Source: an uncultured Rhodocyclaceae bacterium
Lineage (GTDB): Bacteria; Pseudomonadota; Gammaproteobacteria; Burkholderiales; Rhodocyclaceae
Direction of reading: 5' to 3'
Assembly (NCBI GenBank): GCA_900549295.1
Contig: URNG01000038.1
Span: forward strand, 1 to 25,447
Length of the DNA: 25,447 nucleotides
Position numbers and translations under genes: made by a program. A model generated the notes under the pieces. That model worked only from the letters and a program-made list of their open reading frames with translations, was not told the DNA's origin and did no database searches. This document shows, piece by piece, positions 1 through 8,666 of this stretch (within the stretch, counting starts at the first letter, position 1; the number at the start of each line of letters is the position of its first letter).

Positions 1-2196
1 GCGCTGAAGACCTCCCCCCGGGCGCTGCGCCGCCCGGTAGTCCTGCCACAAACGCGCGCCGCCTTGCAGGTAAGCAGCGATCAGTTGCGCAATCAACTGC
101 GCCGCGCTCGCCGGTGCCATTTGCCTGATCTGGGCAAAAGCCCCCGGATCGATCACCCCCGACTCCATGCGCGTCGGCATTGCCGGCGCCGGACTCGCAG
201 GCAACTGCGCCTGCTCCGGGCCGCGCCGGCGCTCGCGCGGCAGCCAGCGCGCCAGGGCGGCGTACATTTCCTCGCCCCGGTAAGGCTTGGCCAGGTAGTC
301 GTCCATGCCCGCTTCCAGACAGCGCGCGCGGTCTTCACTCATGGCGTTGGCTGTCAAGGCCAGCACCGGCAGGCGCGAACGAGCGTTGGCCGCCTCATGC
401 GCCCGCCAGGCGCGGCAGGTGGCAAAACCATCGAGCACCGGCATCTGGCAATCGAGCAGCATCAGATCGAAATCCTCTTCCTGCAAGACCTTGAGCGCCT
501 GCTGGCCATCGCCCACCACCAGCACGCTCAGGCCGTAACGTTCGAGATGCGCCCGGGCGAGAATCTGGTTGCTTTCGTTGTCCTCCACCAGCAACACGCG
601 CCCGCGCAGCGAAGGGCTGGCCGCAACCGGAACGCTTTCCGGTTGCGCCGTGGTTTCCGTCGGCAAGGCATGGGCGCGCCGCAAAGAGAGATGCACCGTA
701 AAACAGGAGCCCTCGCCCGGCTGGCTGGCCAGATCGATCCAGCCGCCCATCAACTCCACCAGACTGCGGCAAATGGCCAGCCCCAGGCCGGTACCGCCAT
801 AACGGCGCGTCGTGGAACCGTCCGCCTGCACGAAACGCTCGAAGATCCGGGCCTGCGCTTCCGCAGCAATCCCCAGGCCGCTGTCCTGCACGCTCAGGAT
901 CAAGGCCGGACGCTCGGCATCGTCTTCCGCAAAAACGCGCAGCGCCAGTTCCACTTCGCCCTCTTCCGTAAACTTGATGGCATTGCTCAGGAGATTGCTC
1001 ACCACTTGGCGCACGCGCAGCGCGTCGCCCTCGACCCACAGCGCGGCCTCGTCCGGCAGGCTCAACACCAGAGCCAACCCCTTCTTTCGCGCCACCGGCA
1101 GATAAAGTTCATGCACCTGACGCAGCAGGAACACCATGTCGAAGGCTTCTTCAGCCAGGCTGAACTGCCCGGCCTCGATCTTCGAAAAGTCGAGAATGTC
1201 GTTGATGATGCCCAAGAGATGCAGGCCCGAGCGCTCCACCGCATCGACGAACTGCCGCTGGCTGGGCGTCAGCGGTGTATCGCGCAGCAATTCGGTCATG
1301 CCCAGCACGCCATTCATCGGCGTGCGGATTTCATGGCTCATGGTCGCCAGGAAAGTGCTCTTGGCCTGGCTGGCAGCTTCCGCCTCCTCCTTGGCCGCGC
1401 GCAATTCACGCGTTCTTTGCTGCACCGCCTGCTCCAGATTGCCCAGATGCTCGGTCAGCCAGCGGTCGCGGTCGCGAATCTGATTGGCCATCTGCTTGAA
1501 GCCATCGCTGAGGCGGTCGAACTCCGCCACGCCCACCTCTTCCATCTGCACGTCGTAGCTCCCGGCAGAAAGCGCGGCCATGCGTTCGTTCAAACGCTCC
1601 AGCGGCAGCCAGATCTGCTGCAGGTGACGCGACTGCAGGCGCAAGGCAAACCAGAGAATGGCCGCGAACACACAGCCGAAAACCACTATCGACAACAGCA
1701 GATGCTGCAACCGGCCCCAGAAATCCGTTGCACCGCGCACCACATATACCGTGCCATCGGCATGCTCGACGGTCTTTGTAAACTCCAGGTGCCGCCACCC
1801 CAGGCGCTCGCCGCCACCCAGCGGCAAGGTGGCGCTCAAAGGCAATTCCGTATCCGCGCGCCGGTAATCCAGCCAGGGGCGCGGTGCCTGCGTTCCTGCT
1901 CCGGCGAGCGGAAATGCCGCGAGATACAGCAGATCGGGCTGGGCCGTCAGGCCTTGCAGAAAACTGGCCGGCACTGGCTGCGCGGGCGAAAATTCCGCCA
2001 GCGCGCTCTGCCAGACCGCCAGACGGCTGCGGTTTTCCACCCGCTCCGTGGCAAAAAGCTGCCAGAAGAGCGCCAGCACCAGAACGACGAAAAACCCGCC
2101 GAAAAGCGGCAGAAAAACCCGCAGTTGCAGCCGGAAAACCTGCGCGGCCAGCCCCGTTTCCGGCACGGACGCAGCCGCCTCAGACTGCGGGCGCAT
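1..2196 (-). CDS. Hybrid sensor histidine kinase with receiver and C-terminal HPt (partial, BarA-like layout)
   Basis: The frame starts at ATG 2196-2194 and stays open to the left edge, so 732 residues are visible and the C-terminus is missing. Order seen: cytoplasmic N-tail; TM1 at about residues 27-48; a periplasmic sensor region; a second TM near 165-185; HAMP-like and coiled-coil linker; HisKA with phospho-acceptor His288 in MSHEIRTP; HATPase_c with DSGLGI and GGTGLGLAI; a receiver domain with Asp582 (LLDCQMP) and Lys637 (AKP); and from about residue 677 the start of a domain resembling HPt, cut before its histidine. This layout belongs to BarA/EvgS-type unorthodox kinases: autophosphorylation, transfer to the internal receiver, then HPt. 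It starts only 5 bases after the stop of the small HPt gene, so the two are probably co-transcribed and perhaps translationally coupled. The signal sensed cannot be read from the sequence. Confidence 0.93.
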   Translation of the reverse strand, partial: MRPQSEAAASVPETGLAAQVFRLQLRVFLPLFGGFFVVLVLALFWQLFATERVENRSRLAVWQSALAEFSPAQPVPASFLQGLTAQPDLLYLAAFPLAGAGTQAPRPWLDYRRADTELPLSATLPLGGGERLGWRHLEFTKTVEHADGTVYVVRGATDFWGRLQHLLLSIVVFGCVFAAILWFALRLQSRHLQQIWLPLERLNERMAALSAGSYDVQMEEVGVAEFDRLSDGFKQMANQIRDRDRWLTEHLGNLEQAVQQRTRELRAAKEEAEAASQAKSTFLATMSHEIRTPMNGVLGMTELLRDTPLTPSQRQFVDAVERSGLHLLGIINDILDFSKIEAGQFSLAEEAFDMVFLLRQVHELYLPVARKKGLALVLSLPDEAALWVEGDALRVRQVVSNLLSNAIKFTEEGEVELALRVFAEDDAERPALILSVQDSGLGIAAEAQARIFERFVQADGSTTRRYGGTGLGLAICRSLVELMGGWIDLASQPGEGSCFTVHLSLRRAHALPTETTAQPESVPVAASPSLRGRVLLVEDNESNQILARAHLERYGLSVLVVGDGQQALKVLQEEDFDLMLLDCQMPVLDGFATCRAWRAHEAANARSRLPVLALTANAMSEDRARCLEAGMDDYLAKPYRGEEMYAALARWLPRERRRGPEQAQLPASPAPAMPTRMESGVIDPGAFAQIRQMAPASAAQLIAQLIAAYLQGGARLWQDYRAAQRPGGGLQR

Positions 2197-2201
2197 GGGT
2201 T

Positions 2202-2606
2202 TCACGGCTGCGGCAAGCTCGCTCCGGAATCTTCCCAGGCTTGCGCGGCGGCTCCCCAGGCCAGGGTAAACGCCGCAAGAAGCTGGACACGCAACAGGCC
2301 GACATTTTCCAGCGCGCTGCCCGCATCTGCCGACAAAGCCCGTTCGAGCGCGCGCGCCGCATCGGCCAGCTCGCACGCGCCCACGTTGGCGGCGGCGCTG
2401 CACAAGGCATGCACTGCGCGCCGCTCATCGGCCGCAAGACCCTGGCTCGCCAGCCAGCGCTGCGGCCAATCGGCAAACCCCTGCACGAAATAGCCCAGGG
2501 TCTGCCACCACAACTGCGGACGCCCAAGCATCCGGGCGATGGCATCTTCAACGTCAAAACCTTCCAATTGGTGAGGAATCTGCATCATGCACCACTTTGC
2601 GCTCAT
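2202..2606 (-). CDS. Small stand-alone HPt-like phosphotransfer protein
   Basis: This 134-residue protein (ATG 2606) has no membrane segment. Residues about 14-90 resemble an HPt four-helix domain: FDVEDAIARMLG, then His66 in VHALCSAAANVGA. In most HPt domains the histidine is followed by x-Leu-Lys-Gly; here it is His-Ala-Leu-Cys-Ser, so the usual Lys and Gly are lost although the AANVGA part is kept. It probably passes phosphate between receiver domains of nearby hybrid kinases, but the divergence leaves activity uncertain. Start choice is open: ATG 2606 has a GGGAG about 12 bases upstream, and ATG 2588 and 2585 are alternatives; a longer frame opens at 2708 but the extra residues look like non-coding leader. 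It is upstream of, and in line with, the hybrid kinase ending at 1, and divergent from the response regulator at 2773. Confidence 0.75.
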   Translation of the reverse strand: MSAKWCMMQIPHQLEGFDVEDAIARMLGRPQLWWQTLGYFVQGFADWPQRWLASQGLAADERRAVHALCSAAANVGACELADAARALERALSADAGSALENVGLLRVQLLAAFTLAWGAAAQAWEDSGASLPQP

Positions 2607-2727
2607 CGATCCAGCATTCTCCCATCGCCGCCCCGGACGCGCGTAAAGAAACCGCGCCACAGGGTAAAGAAAACGGAGCAAAAAACAGAATGAGCCCTGC
2701 AAAACCACATAAAAATTTACCGTGCAT

Positions 2728-2733
2728 TACAAT
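2728..2733 (+). promoter_or_regulatory. Candidate -10 box for the response regulator gene
   Basis: TACAAT lies 39 bases upstream of ATG 2773, in the 166-base gap between the divergent HPt and regulator genes. No good -35 is visible at the usual spacing, so this is tentative. Nearly the same string (CCGTGCAT then TACAATCCG) occurs upstream of plsY at 11054-11070. Confidence 0.35.
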
Positions 2734-2772
2734 CCGGGGACTTTTTCTTCACGGCAACTTCCGCCATTAATC

Positions 2773-3486
2773 ATGTCGCATACCGCACTGATAGTTGAAG
2801 ACGACCCAGGCACGCGTCACCTCCTGCGGGAAACCCTTGCCAGCGCCGGAATCTCCAGCCTGATTGCCGAAACCGGCGCAGCCATGTGGCGACAACTGGA
2901 GCACGCCCCCGATGTGATCATTCTCGATCTCAGCCTGCCCGACGCCGACGGCCTGGAGCTGCTGCGCCGGTTGCGGCAGCAATCGGAAATCCCGGTGCTC
3001 ATCCATTCCACCCGCTCGGATGAAATCGAACGCATCATCGGCATCGAAATCGGCGCCGACGATTTTCTGCCCAAGCCCTGCAACATGCGCGAACTGATTG
3101 CGCGCATCCGCAGCCTCTTGCGGCGCAGCCAGCAGCGTAACAGCTCGACCGGACGCACCGTGCTGCGCCCCCTGAATTTCGGCGAATGGACGCTCAACGG
3201 CGCCACGCGCGAACTGATTCACCGCAGTGGAAAAACCGAAACCCTGGGTGTCGCCGCCTTCGCGCTGCTCAACTGCCTGCTCGAACGCCCGTTCGAGCCG
3301 CTATCACGCGATTTCCTGTCGCGCACGGCACTGCGCCGCGAATATCACCCTTACGACCGTATCATCGACGTGCACATCAGCCATTTGCGCCGCCTGCTCG
3401 GCAAACAGGCCGACGGCACGCCCTATATCAAGACCTTGCGCGCCCAAGGCTACATCTTCATCGTTGCCGTCACCCCGGCAGCGTAG
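2773..3486 (+). CDS. Response regulator transcription factor, OmpR/PhoB family
   Basis: The 237-residue protein starts at MSHTALIVEDD. The N-terminal receiver domain has the acidic pair in VEDD, the phospho-acceptor aspartate in VIILDLSLPD, and the conserved lysine in LPKPCN. The C-terminal part (about residues 135-232) is a winged-helix DNA-binding domain with the family signature RIIDVHISHLRRLL and the closing IKTLRAQGYIF. It should bind DNA when phosphorylated and control nearby or distant genes. The frame could open 17 codons earlier (2722), but the family alignment begins at MSHTAL and the extra residues overlap the presumed promoter. No strong Shine-Dalgarno is visible. It is the only DNA-binding regulator among the signalling genes of this window, so it is the likely output for at least one of the hybrid kinases; that link is inference. 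Confidence 0.93.
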   Translation: MSHTALIVEDDPGTRHLLRETLASAGISSLIAETGAAMWRQLEHAPDVIILDLSLPDADGLELLRRLRQQSEIPVLIHSTRSDEIERIIGIEIGADDFLPKPCNMRELIARIRSLLRRSQQRNSSTGRTVLRPLNFGEWTLNGATRELIHRSGKTETLGVAAFALLNCLLERPFEPLSRDFLSRTALRREYHPYDRIIDVHISHLRRLLGKQADGTPYIKTLRAQGYIFIVAVTPAA

Positions 3487-3518
3487 GCATAGCCAGAGAC
3501 GCAGCCCGCGAGGGCACA

Positions 3519-3554
3519 CATGAAAAGAACCGCTCGCAAGCGGCTCTTTTCATG
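3519..3554. terminator. Bidirectional hairpin terminator between the response regulator and the tolC-like gene
   Basis: The arms 3519-3534 and 3539-3554 pair over 16 positions with one G-T/A-C type mismatch and a 4-base loop (CGCA). A-run and T-run flanks are present on both sides, so it can end both convergent transcripts (regulator from the left, TolC-like gene from the right). Confidence 0.8.
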
Positions 3555-3578
3555 ACGGATCGCGTCTTGCGGGACGGT

Positions 3579-5450
3579 TCAGCTCCCCGATCCGCGGCAG
3601 CCACCCACCGTATTGCCTTCGCAAGGGCGCGAGTTTTCGCGGACGATCAGCCAGCGACCGTTCATGCGCACCATTTCCAGCACCTTGAACACGCGGTCGC
3701 TGAAGACGCTGGAATGGTAGTTCTGCGTGAATTCGGCGCGGGCGCGATCCGCGCCGTCCATCTTGACCACGATCTGTTCGAGCGTCACCGAGATGTTGTC
3801 GCGCTGCGAAATACGCTGGCGGCGCAGGGTGTTCCAGTCGTCGCGGCTCAGGCCGCCATCGGGCGTGAAACCCGGCGCATAGAAGCCGGTATAGGCCGTG
3901 TAATCCTTGGCCGACCAAGCCGCTGCCCAGGAACGCACGGCGTTCTCGACTTCGCCGCCGCCGGCCGGCGCAGCCGCCACCGGCACGGGCGCGAAAACCG
4001 GCGTACGCGCGGCCACCAGCATTTCCTGGGCCCGCGCATCCAGTTCCTGATATGAGGCGGCTTGCACATCCACCGCATCCGGCGGGCAGAGCGCCGCGGC
4101 ATCGACTCGGGCCAGTTCGCTGGCAGCCGGGGTTTGTGTTTCCAGTTTCTGCAAGCCCATGAACTCGAGCAAAGTACCCATGCCGGCATAGGTGCGCAGG
4201 TAAGCGAGACTCAGATCGACCTCGGCATTGGCGAGCGAACGGCGGGCCGACAGCAATTCGTTCTCGGTATCCAGCAAGTCGAGCAGGGTACGCTGGCCGA
4301 CGTTGAACTGATCGCGGTAGGCATCGCGCGTTTTCTGCTGCAATTCGACCTGGGTTTTCAGGTATTTGACCTGCTCCGCCAGACGCGCCACGTCGTTATA
4401 GGCGATCTGCAAGGTCTGGCGCGTGTCGCGGCAGGCTTTTTCCCGCATCTCGACGGCCATGTTCTTGCGTTCCATATACTGCCGCTCGCGGGCGCGGTCG
4501 GAGCCGCCGTTGAAGAGATTCCAGTTGAGCACCACTTCCGCCACGTTGTTGTCGCGATCCCCGCGCATGCCCTGGTAGTTGTCGATGGTTTCGGTACGCG
4601 CCCGGAAATCTACCTTCGGCGAGTAGGCCGCCCGGCGCGCGCTGATGTCGTGCTGCGCCGCTTCGATGTTTTCAATGGCCGCATGCAGCGTCGGGTTGCG
4701 CTGATACAGCACGTCCATGGCCGCCTTGCCGGAGGCCGGCACGCTGCTGCGCACCAGTTCCGGATCGGTGATGGTGGCAGGCGGCGTGCTGCCCACCAGA
4801 CGCTGATAGCGCGCCGTGACGTCGTGCAGATTGGCCGTTTCGGTGGTCAGATTGACTTCGGCCAGCGCCAGACGGCTGCCCGCCTGTTCGAGGTCGGCGC
4901 GGCGGCCGACGCCGGAAGCGGTGCGGATCTTCAACTGCTCGTAAGTCGCCTTGTGGCGCACGTAGTTGTCTTCCGCCAATTGCTGCAGATTACGGTAGCG
5001 CAACACGTCGAGATAGGCGCGCCCCGCTTCCAGGGCGACGTTTTCCGAAGCCTCCAGCAATTCGTAGTAACGCACCAGACGCGCCTTGTCGAGTTTGCGC
5101 ACTTCGCTGCGGGTGGCGAAACCGTCGAACAGCATCTGGTTCAAGGTCAGGCCATAGCCGCGGCGGTTGTAGGAATCCCGCTCGGCATCCGGGGTTTTCA
5201 GGCTCTCGCGCCCGGCGCCGGCATTGAGGTCCACACGTGGGAAATACCCGCCGCGCGCGACACCGATTTCTTCTTCTGCCGCCTTGTAGTTGTACCACTT
5301 GGTCGTCACTTCCGGACTCTTCGACACGGCTTGCTGCGCAATGTCACGCAGCGCCTGCTGCACGGTCGAAACCGGCGCGGCATCCTGCGCCTGCCCCAGC
5401 AGGGGAAATGCCGCGAATACCACCAACAAGGAAAGTTTATTTATTTTCAT
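3579..5450 (-). CDS. TolC-family outer-membrane efflux/secretion channel with C-terminal NTF2-like domain
   Basis: From ATG 5450 (MKINKLSLL) this is 623 residues; an upstream in-frame ATG at 5462 would add MGIY. A type I signal peptide ends near LLGQA/QDAAP. The next roughly 415 residues form the two OEP repeats of TolC (long coiled-coil helices; LNQMLFDGF and VLNWNLFNGG mark the paired beta strands; FNVGQRTLLDLLDTENELL is typical of type I secretion channels such as LapE/AggA). After a Pro/Ala-rich linker, residues about 500-610 look like an NTF2/SnoaL-type domain (VRSWAAAWSAKDYTAYTGFYAPGF...WLIVREN) of the kind also found in Cds6-like envelope proteins. TolC proteins are usually 420-490 residues, so the extra domain explains the length. 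No ABC exporter or membrane-fusion gene is adjacent, so its partner is unknown. The C-terminus has several Cys and Gly. Confidence 0.9.
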   Translation of the reverse strand: MKINKLSLLVVFAAFPLLGQAQDAAPVSTVQQALRDIAQQAVSKSPEVTTKWYNYKAAEEEIGVARGGYFPRVDLNAGAGRESLKTPDAERDSYNRRGYGLTLNQMLFDGFATRSEVRKLDKARLVRYYELLEASENVALEAGRAYLDVLRYRNLQQLAEDNYVRHKATYEQLKIRTASGVGRRADLEQAGSRLALAEVNLTTETANLHDVTARYQRLVGSTPPATITDPELVRSSVPASGKAAMDVLYQRNPTLHAAIENIEAAQHDISARRAAYSPKVDFRARTETIDNYQGMRGDRDNNVAEVVLNWNLFNGGSDRARERQYMERKNMAVEMREKACRDTRQTLQIAYNDVARLAEQVKYLKTQVELQQKTRDAYRDQFNVGQRTLLDLLDTENELLSARRSLANAEVDLSLAYLRTYAGMGTLLEFMGLQKLETQTPAASELARVDAAALCPPDAVDVQAASYQELDARAQEMLVAARTPVFAPVPVAAAPAGGGEVENAVRSWAAAWSAKDYTAYTGFYAPGFTPDGGLSRDDWNTLRRQRISQRDNISVTLEQIVVKMDGADRARAEFTQNYHSSVFSDRVFKVLEMVRMNGRWLIVRENSRPCEGNTVGGCRGSGS

Positions 5451-5689
5451 GTAGATACCCATTAATCACCATTGTTTTCCCTGCCTGAATCCGCCCCGGG
5501 GAAACGTGTTCAACCAAACGGAATGCTCAATCGCCGCAGATTGTAAATAAAACATGCCCGCGAAATGTAATGTTTAGTAAATCAATGCCAGTCTATGTAT
5601 TGCCAGACGGGCAATCCGCAACAAACGCAAAGACAAATATGTAGTTTTTATAGTTTTCATGCGGCAATATTGTTTTAAATGGCATTTTC

Positions 5690-5704
5690 TGTTACTTTGT
5701 AACA
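5690..5704. promoter_or_regulatory. Palindromic operator-like site TGTTAC-N3-GTAACA
   Basis: TGTTAC TTT GTAACA is a perfect 6-bp inverted repeat with 3-bp spacing, ending 20 bases before ATG 5725 of the binding-protein gene. It lies in an AT-rich, divergent 260-base intergenic region shared with the tolC-like gene. A second perfect repeat, ATTGCC-N5-GGCAAT, is at 5599-5615. The size suits a dimeric transcription factor; which one is unknown. Confidence 0.4.
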
Positions 5705-5724
5705 AAATAAATTTTCCACACAAC

Positions 5725-6690
5725 ATGCTTGCCTTGCCGCCGTTTTCTCCGCGTTCGCCCCGCCCAGGCTTTGCCACCCCGGCGCGTGCGGCATTACGCG
5801 TGCTGCTCGTCGCATCGCTCTTCCTGCTGGCGGCCTGCGGCCAGCCTGCCGGTGATCTGCCCGCGCTGGATTACCGCGCTGCGCCTACCGGACAGCCTGC
5901 CACCTACCGCTTCGCCGTGCACCCGCTGCACAATCCGGGCAAGCTCGCCGCCGCCTACCAGCCCCTGATCGATCATCTGAATCAGCAGATCGCGGGGACC
6001 CGCTTCATCCTCGAAGCCTCCCGCGACTATCAGGCGTTCGAGGAAAAACTGCGCATGCGCGCGCCGGAATTCCTGCTGCCCAATCCCTGGCAGAGCCTGG
6101 AAGCGATCAAGGCGGGTTATCACGTCATCGCCATGGCGGGCGATGCGACGGATTTTCACGGCATCTTCATCGTCCGCCGCGACAGTACGCTGCAGAACCC
6201 CGGCGAGCTGCGCGGCCAGGCGGTCAGCTATCCCTCGCCGACGGCGCTGGCCGCTGCCATGCTGCCGCAACAGTTCCTGCACGATCACGGCATCGACGTG
6301 CAGCGCGACATCGAAAACCGCTACGTCGGCTCGCAGGAATCTTCCATCATGAACGCCTATCTCGGCCACACCGCCGCTGCCGCGACCTGGCCACCGCCCT
6401 GGCGTCTGTTCCAGCAGGATCACCCGCAGGAAGCCGCGCAACTCAAGGTGATCTGGAAAACCCAGTCGCTGATGAACAATTCGGTCATGGCGCGCGGCGA
6501 TCTGCCCAAGGAGCTGGTGAACGCCGTCCGCCAGACCTTGTTGACGCTTGAGGACGCCCCCGGCGGCAGGGAAATCCTCGATGCCATGGCGACGGCCCGC
6601 TTTCACCCGGCGAGTGATGCCGATTACGCCGTCGTCGACGATTTCGTGGCGCAATTCGAGCGCGAGGTGCGCCCGGTGGAAATGCCATGA
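5725..6690 (+). CDS. PhnD-like periplasmic substrate-binding lipoprotein
   Basis: Starting at ATG 5725 the product is 321 residues. A hydrophobic stretch (residues about 22-37) ends in the lipobox LAAC with Cys38, so it is a lipoprotein facing the periplasm. The rest resembles PhnD/SsuA-type type 2 periplasmic binding proteins: YRFAVHPLHNPGKLAAAYQPLIDHL, a lobe with GIFIVRRDSTLQNPGELRGQAVSYPSPTA, and DIENRYVGSQESSIMNAYLG, where PhnD proteins have the substrate-cleft Ser/His region. The stop overlaps the start of the following histidine kinase (ATGA at 6687-6690), so the two are translationally coupled and no ABC permease or ATPase is present. This arrangement suggests that it acts as the ligand sensor for the kinase rather than in transport. 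The ligand is unknown; phosphonate, phosphite or other oxyanions are only family precedents. Confidence 0.87.
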   Translation: MLALPPFSPRSPRPGFATPARAALRVLLVASLFLLAACGQPAGDLPALDYRAAPTGQPATYRFAVHPLHNPGKLAAAYQPLIDHLNQQIAGTRFILEASRDYQAFEEKLRMRAPEFLLPNPWQSLEAIKAGYHVIAMAGDATDFHGIFIVRRDSTLQNPGELRGQAVSYPSPTALAAAMLPQQFLHDHGIDVQRDIENRYVGSQESSIMNAYLGHTAAAATWPPPWRLFQQDHPQEAAQLKVIWKTQSLMNNSVMARGDLPKELVNAVRQTLLTLEDAPGGREILDAMATARFHPASDADYAVVDDFVAQFEREVRPVEMP

Positions 6691-8666
6691 AAACCGCGGC
6701 CATGAAAACCGCGCTGCGCGATTTTTTCTCCGGCAGCCTGCAGCGTCAGTGGACGCTGGGCGGCACGCTGTTTTTTGCCCTGAGTATGCTGTTGCTGGTC
6801 ATCAACATGGTGCACCGCCAGGAACAGCACGCGGTCAACGAACAGCGCCAGCAGGTGCTTGCCGTGGCGGACAGCGTGGCCGCTTCCGCCGCGCTCTGGG
6901 TCGCCGCCCGCGATTTTGCCGGCATGCAGGAAAGCATCAACAGCCTGTCCGCCTATCCCGGACTGCGCCACGCCATCCTGCTCGATACGCGCGGCGAGAT
7001 CCTCGCCCACTCCGAGCGTAGCCGACGCGGCCTGTTTCTCGATCCGCCCCCGGCGAACGATGCCCCGGCCGTGCTGTACGCCCGGCACTTGGCGCTGGAA
7101 GTCGCAGCGCCCATCCGTCTGCAGCAGACGACCTTCGGCTGGCTGCGCATCGGCGTCGTGAACCAGGCGCTGGCAGAAGAATTGCAGACGCTGCGCCTGA
7201 AAGCCTATCTTTACGCTGCATTTGCCACCGTGCTGGCCGCCTTTTTTGCGCATCTGACGGCGCGTTATCTCACGCGCCGCCTGGCCGCCATCGAACGCGT
7301 CACCGATGCCGTCGAGCGCGGCGAGCATCACCAGCGCGTCACACTGACCGGCAACGACGAAGCCGCCCGCCTCGGCCGCGCCATCAACACCATGCTCGAC
7401 GCGCTCGCGCGCAGCGAAGCCCGGCTCACCGAGCACCAGGCCACGCTGGAAAAGGAAGTCGCCCTGCGCACCAGCGATCTGGTCCAGGCCCGCGATGCGG
7501 CAGAGGCGGCCAGCCGCGCCAAAAGCACTTTCCTCGCCAACATGAGCCACGAGCTGCGCACGCCGATGAACGCCATCATGGGCATGACCAGCATCCTGCG
7601 CCGGCGCACCAGCGACCCTGCCACCGCCGAGCAACTGGGCAAGATCGACCACGCCTCGCGCCACCTCCTGCACATCATCAACGACATTCTCGACCTGTCC
7701 AAGATCGAAGCCGAACGCCTCAGCCTGGAGCAGCAGGTCTTTCACCTGGGCAGCGTGCTGGAGAACGTCCTCAGCCTGCTCCAGCACCGCGCCAGCGGCA
7801 AGGGCCTGGCCTTGAACACCCGCATCCCGGACGAACTGGTGCATCGCCAGGTGCTGGGCGACCCGGCCCGGATCGGGCAGGTACTGCTCAATCTGGCCGG
7901 CAACGCCGTCAAATTCACGGCGCACGGCGCGGTCGACCTGGAATTGACCTGCCTGGAAGAACACCACGACCGCCTGCAATTGCGCTTCATCGTGCGCGAC
8001 AGCGGCATCGGCATTGCCGCCGACGTGCTGCCGCGCCTGTTCCGCCCCTTCGAACAAGCCGACAACTCGACCACCCGCGAGCATGGCGGCACCGGCCTGG
8101 GACTGGCCATCAGCAAACGGCTGGTCGAACTGATGGGCGGCCAGATCGGTGTCGACAGCCGCCCCGGCACGGGCAGCACCTTCTGGTTCTCGATCACCCT
8201 GCCCACGGTCAGCGGCCCCGAGAGGCGCTACCCGGACAGCGCCAGCCAAGCCGCCGAGGCCTGCCTGCAACGCCGCGCTCCGGGCACCCGCATCCTCCTG
8301 GCGGAAGACGAGCCGGTCAACCGCGAGGTTTCCCTCACCTTGCTGGAAGACGTGGGTCTGAGCGTCGATGTCGCCGAAGACGGCGAAGCCGCCGTGGCGC
8401 TCGCCCGGCAAAACGATTACGCCCTGATCCTGATGGACATCCAGATGCCGCGCATGAACGGCCTCGACGCCAGCCGCGCCATCCGCCAACTGCCGCGGCA
8501 TGCAGCAACGCCCATCCTCGCCATGACCGCCAACGCCTTTGCCGAAGACCGGCTGGCCTGCCTGGAGGCCGGCATGAACGAACACATCAGCAAGCCGATC
8601 AACCCGGAACTGCTCTACGCCACCCTGGTCCACTGGCTACCCGCCGACACAAACCGCCATGAGTAA
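6687..8666 (+). CDS. Hybrid sensor histidine kinase (sensor-HAMP-HisKA-HATPase-REC)
   Basis: 659 residues. TM1 about 24-42 and TM2 about 174-194 enclose a roughly 130-residue periplasmic domain with a Cache/CHASE8-like look (AILLDTRGEILAHSE). A HAMP follows (195-245), then a coiled coil, HisKA with His288 in NMSHELRTPM, HATPase_c (NLAGNAVKFT; DSGIGI; GGTGLGLAIS) and a receiver with Asp584 (ILMDIQMP) and Lys636 (SKP). There is no HPt, so phosphate must pass to an HPt in trans, possibly the small protein at 2202-2606. Translation is coupled to the binding lipoprotein through the ATGA overlap, and ybaK-like overlaps its end by 8 bases. Together these suggest that the lipoprotein presents a ligand to the periplasmic domain. 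Catalytic residues all look intact. Confidence 0.95.
   Translation: MKTAAMKTALRDFFSGSLQRQWTLGGTLFFALSMLLLVINMVHRQEQHAVNEQRQQVLAVADSVAASAALWVAARDFAGMQESINSLSAYPGLRHAILLDTRGEILAHSERSRRGLFLDPPPANDAPAVLYARHLALEVAAPIRLQQTTFGWLRIGVVNQALAEELQTLRLKAYLYAAFATVLAAFFAHLTARYLTRRLAAIERVTDAVERGEHHQRVTLTGNDEAARLGRAINTMLDALARSEARLTEHQATLEKEVALRTSDLVQARDAAEAASRAKSTFLANMSHELRTPMNAIMGMTSILRRRTSDPATAEQLGKIDHASRHLLHIINDILDLSKIEAERLSLEQQVFHLGSVLENVLSLLQHRASGKGLALNTRIPDELVHRQVLGDPARIGQVLLNLAGNAVKFTAHGAVDLELTCLEEHHDRLQLRFIVRDSGIGIAADVLPRLFRPFEQADNSTTREHGGTGLGLAISKRLVELMGGQIGVDSRPGTGSTFWFSITLPTVSGPERRYPDSASQAAEACLQRRAPGTRILLAEDEPVNREVSLTLLEDVGLSVDVAEDGEAAVALARQNDYALILMDIQMPRMNGLDASRAIRQLPRHAATPILAMTANAFAEDRLACLEAGMNEHISKPINPELLYATLVHWLPADTNRHE

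Noticed and set aside
64..2493. Long plus-strand open frame (809 codons)
   Set aside because: It is antisense to the clear hybrid kinase and HPt genes, has low-complexity Arg/Gln/Ala composition and no recognisable domain; it is a result of high GC content.
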